A stretch of DNA of 64,000 nucleotides from assembly GCF_003369835.1 (NCBI RefSeq), contig NZ_QPMJ01000001.1, forward strand, positions 1,111,589 through 1,175,588, given 5' to 3'. Origin of the DNA: Halorussus rarus (GTDB lineage: Archaea > Halobacteriota > Halobacteria > Halobacteriales > Haladaptataceae). Below the pieces are notes generated by a model. It was not told where the DNA came from and made no database searches. It saw only the letters and a list, made by a program, of their open reading frames with translations. The translations under genes and the position numbers were made by a program. Shown in pieces: positions 62,900-64,000 of this stretch. Each line of letters begins with the position of its first letter. The first letter of the stretch is position 1.

Positions 62900-63050
62900 A
62901 CCACGGAGTTCGGTGCGTGCACGGGTAACAGTTGTGCAGGCGCGGACGTTCGTACACCGGAAGGCAAGTTTCCCGGTTGCCGTCCGAGTCCGACCTGTCC
63001 CATCGCCACCCGGACAAGATTAATCACGGGAGACCGTGGTATTGGGCCCC

Positions 63051-63815
63051 ATGCCAGATCGATTGGCTTCGAAAGTCGCCGTGGTCGTCGGCGCGTCCTC
63101 GGGCATCGGCCGCGGCGTCGCCACCCGGTTCGCCGACGCGGGCGCGACCGTCGCGGTCGGCGGCCTCCACCGGTCGCCGGAGGGCGGCGGTACCGCGACG
63201 CACGAAGCGATCTCTGAGCGCGGCGGCGACGCCGTCTTCGTCGAGTGCGACCTCACCGACCAGCGGTCCGTCGACAACGCCGTGGAAGCGACCGTCTCGG
63301 AGTTCGGCCGCGTCGACGTCGCGGTCAACTGCGCGGGGGCGATGACCCGCGGCCCGGTCACCGAGACCGCGGAGGAGGACATCCGGCAGGTCCTCGACGT
63401 GAACCTGACCGGCGCGATCCGCTTCGCGAAGGGGGTCCTGCCCGAACTGGTCGAGACCGACGGGACGCTGATCACCGTCTCCTCGGAGGCGGCCGAGCGC
63501 GGCATCGAGAGCCTGCCGGTGTACTGCGCGAGCAAGGGCGGCGTGAACGCGCTCACCCGGCAGCTCGCGGTCGAGTACGGCCCGCAGGGGGTCAACGTGA
63601 ACGCCATCGCGCCCGGCACGACGAAGACCGCCATCAACGAGGAGGTCCGCCGGGAGGACCCCGACTGGGTCGACGAGCGCGTCGCCGACATCCCCGTCGG
63701 CATGCTGAACGAACCGGAGGACGTCGCGGAGCTCGGCGTCTACCTCGCCTCGGACGCCGCGAAGAAGGTCAACGGGGAGATCGTGAACATCGACGGCGGG
63801 ACGACCGCGAAGTAG
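63051..63815 (+). CDS. Short-chain dehydrogenase/reductase
   Basis: 254 residues from ATG 63051 (a GTG at 63036 is possible). The cofactor site is VAVVVGASSGIGRGVATRFA. NCAG in VDVAVNCAGAMTRG, the catalytic Ser in LITVSSEAAERG, and Y-x3-K in LPVYCASKGGVNALTR are all present. NAIAPGTTKTAINEEVRRED is the substrate-loop start. Ketoacyl reductases and glucose 1-dehydrogenase-like enzymes share this pattern, so the substrate is open. It is next to the start of a probable malate/lactate dehydrogenase-family gene on the same strand. Confidence 0.9.
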   Translation: MPDRLASKVAVVVGASSGIGRGVATRFADAGATVAVGGLHRSPEGGGTATHEAISERGGDAVFVECDLTDQRSVDNAVEATVSEFGRVDVAVNCAGAMTRGPVTETAEEDIRQVLDVNLTGAIRFAKGVLPELVETDGTLITVSSEAAERGIESLPVYCASKGGVNALTRQLAVEYGPQGVNVNAIAPGTTKTAINEEVRREDPDWVDERVADIPVGMLNEPEDVAELGVYLASDAAKKVNGEIVNIDGGTTAK

Positions 63816-63915
63816 CCGGCAGGAGACCGGGAGGACCGACGCAGACGGTCCGAACCGTGACGAGGAGGGCCGACCGTCACGAACGCATATGGTGGTTCCG
63901 GCCGAGAGGGGTACC

Positions 63916-64000
63916 ATGGGTGGGGACGACAGCGGTTCGACAGTTCGCATCGACGACGGCGACCTCCGGCGGTTCGTCGGTCAGGTGCTCCGCGAGAGCG
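63916..64000 (+). CDS. Probable malate/L-lactate dehydrogenase-family protein, 3' truncated by window edge
   Basis: Only the first 28 residues are visible from ATG 63916. STVRIDDGDLRRFVGQVLRE matches the first strand and helix of Ldh-family (YlbC/YbiC-type) malate/L-lactate dehydrogenases, where V-x-x-x-x-L-x-x-F-V-x-x-V-L is usual. The call is tentative because the rest is missing. Confidence 0.5.
   Translation, partial: MGGDDSGSTVRIDDGDLRRFVGQVLRES

Noticed and set aside
59818-63217. Long frames antisense to the PurD-like, CoA-disulfide-reductase-like and TFB genes (up to 612 residues)
   Set aside because: High GC suppresses stop codons on the other strand. The sense frames carry complete known motifs.

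Overview
The window comes from a halophilic archaeon of class Halobacteria. Proteins are strongly acidic, secreted proteins carry twin-arginine (Tat) signals, several genes look leaderless with a TATA box about 25-30 nt before the start codon, and a full transcription factor B gene (61937-62899) is present. Base composition is mosaic: 8.6-13 kb and 16-24.5 kb are AT-rich, while 31-51 kb and 58.4-64 kb are GC-rich like a haloarchaeal core chromosome.

Layout. 1-8.3 kb is accessory DNA: an AbiEi/AbiEii-type toxin-antitoxin pair, an IS4-type transposase gene whose stop codon overlaps the start of a gene for a divergent PCNA-like sliding clamp, a TraB-like membrane protein, a gene split by an in-frame TGA, and small unknown genes. 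8.6-25.7 kb is a first surface-polysaccharide or glycoprotein-glycan region: sulfatase-like protein, four GT-B or GT2 glycosyltransferases, a polytopic GT-C-like protein, flippase, DUF1616 protein, FkbM methyltransferase, beta-helix fibre-like protein, a polyprenyl-phosphate sugar synthase and a 52-residue zinc ribbon. Decayed copies of one gene sit in inverted orientation on either side of its first half. 26-30.8 kb holds two regulators, a secreted Tat protein and a DUF234 ATPase with tandem inverted repeats upstream.

31-55.8 kb is a second, GC-rich glycan region with the same kinds of parts: DUF1616 protein, deacetylase, two FemAB-like transferases, two paralogous beta-helix proteins sharing a nearly identical 177-bp tract, an alpha/alpha-barrel protein, a DUF354 protein, UDP-ManNAc dehydrogenase, flippase, GT-C-like protein, an asparagine-synthetase-like protein lacking the N-terminal cysteine, and several glycosyltransferases. 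It ends with UDP-GlcNAc 2-epimerase. The epimerase (54.7 kb) and dehydrogenase (41.7 kb) together should supply UDP-ManNAcA. The glycosyltransferases would build a lipid-linked glycan, the flippases export it, and the GT-C-like proteins may act on the outer face.

55.8-58.3 kb is a decayed border: a second DUF234 ATPase broken by two in-frame TAG codons, a fragment of a third, a direct repeat of about 95 bp, and the 3' part of a tRNA-Glu-like sequence that could be an attachment-site remnant. From 58.4 kb ordinary chromosomal genes follow: CoA-disulfide-reductase-type flavoprotein, PurD-like ATP-grasp protein, TFB, a short-chain dehydrogenase and the start of a probable malate/lactate dehydrogenase-family gene. 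No CRISPR array, rRNA gene or complete tRNA gene was seen.
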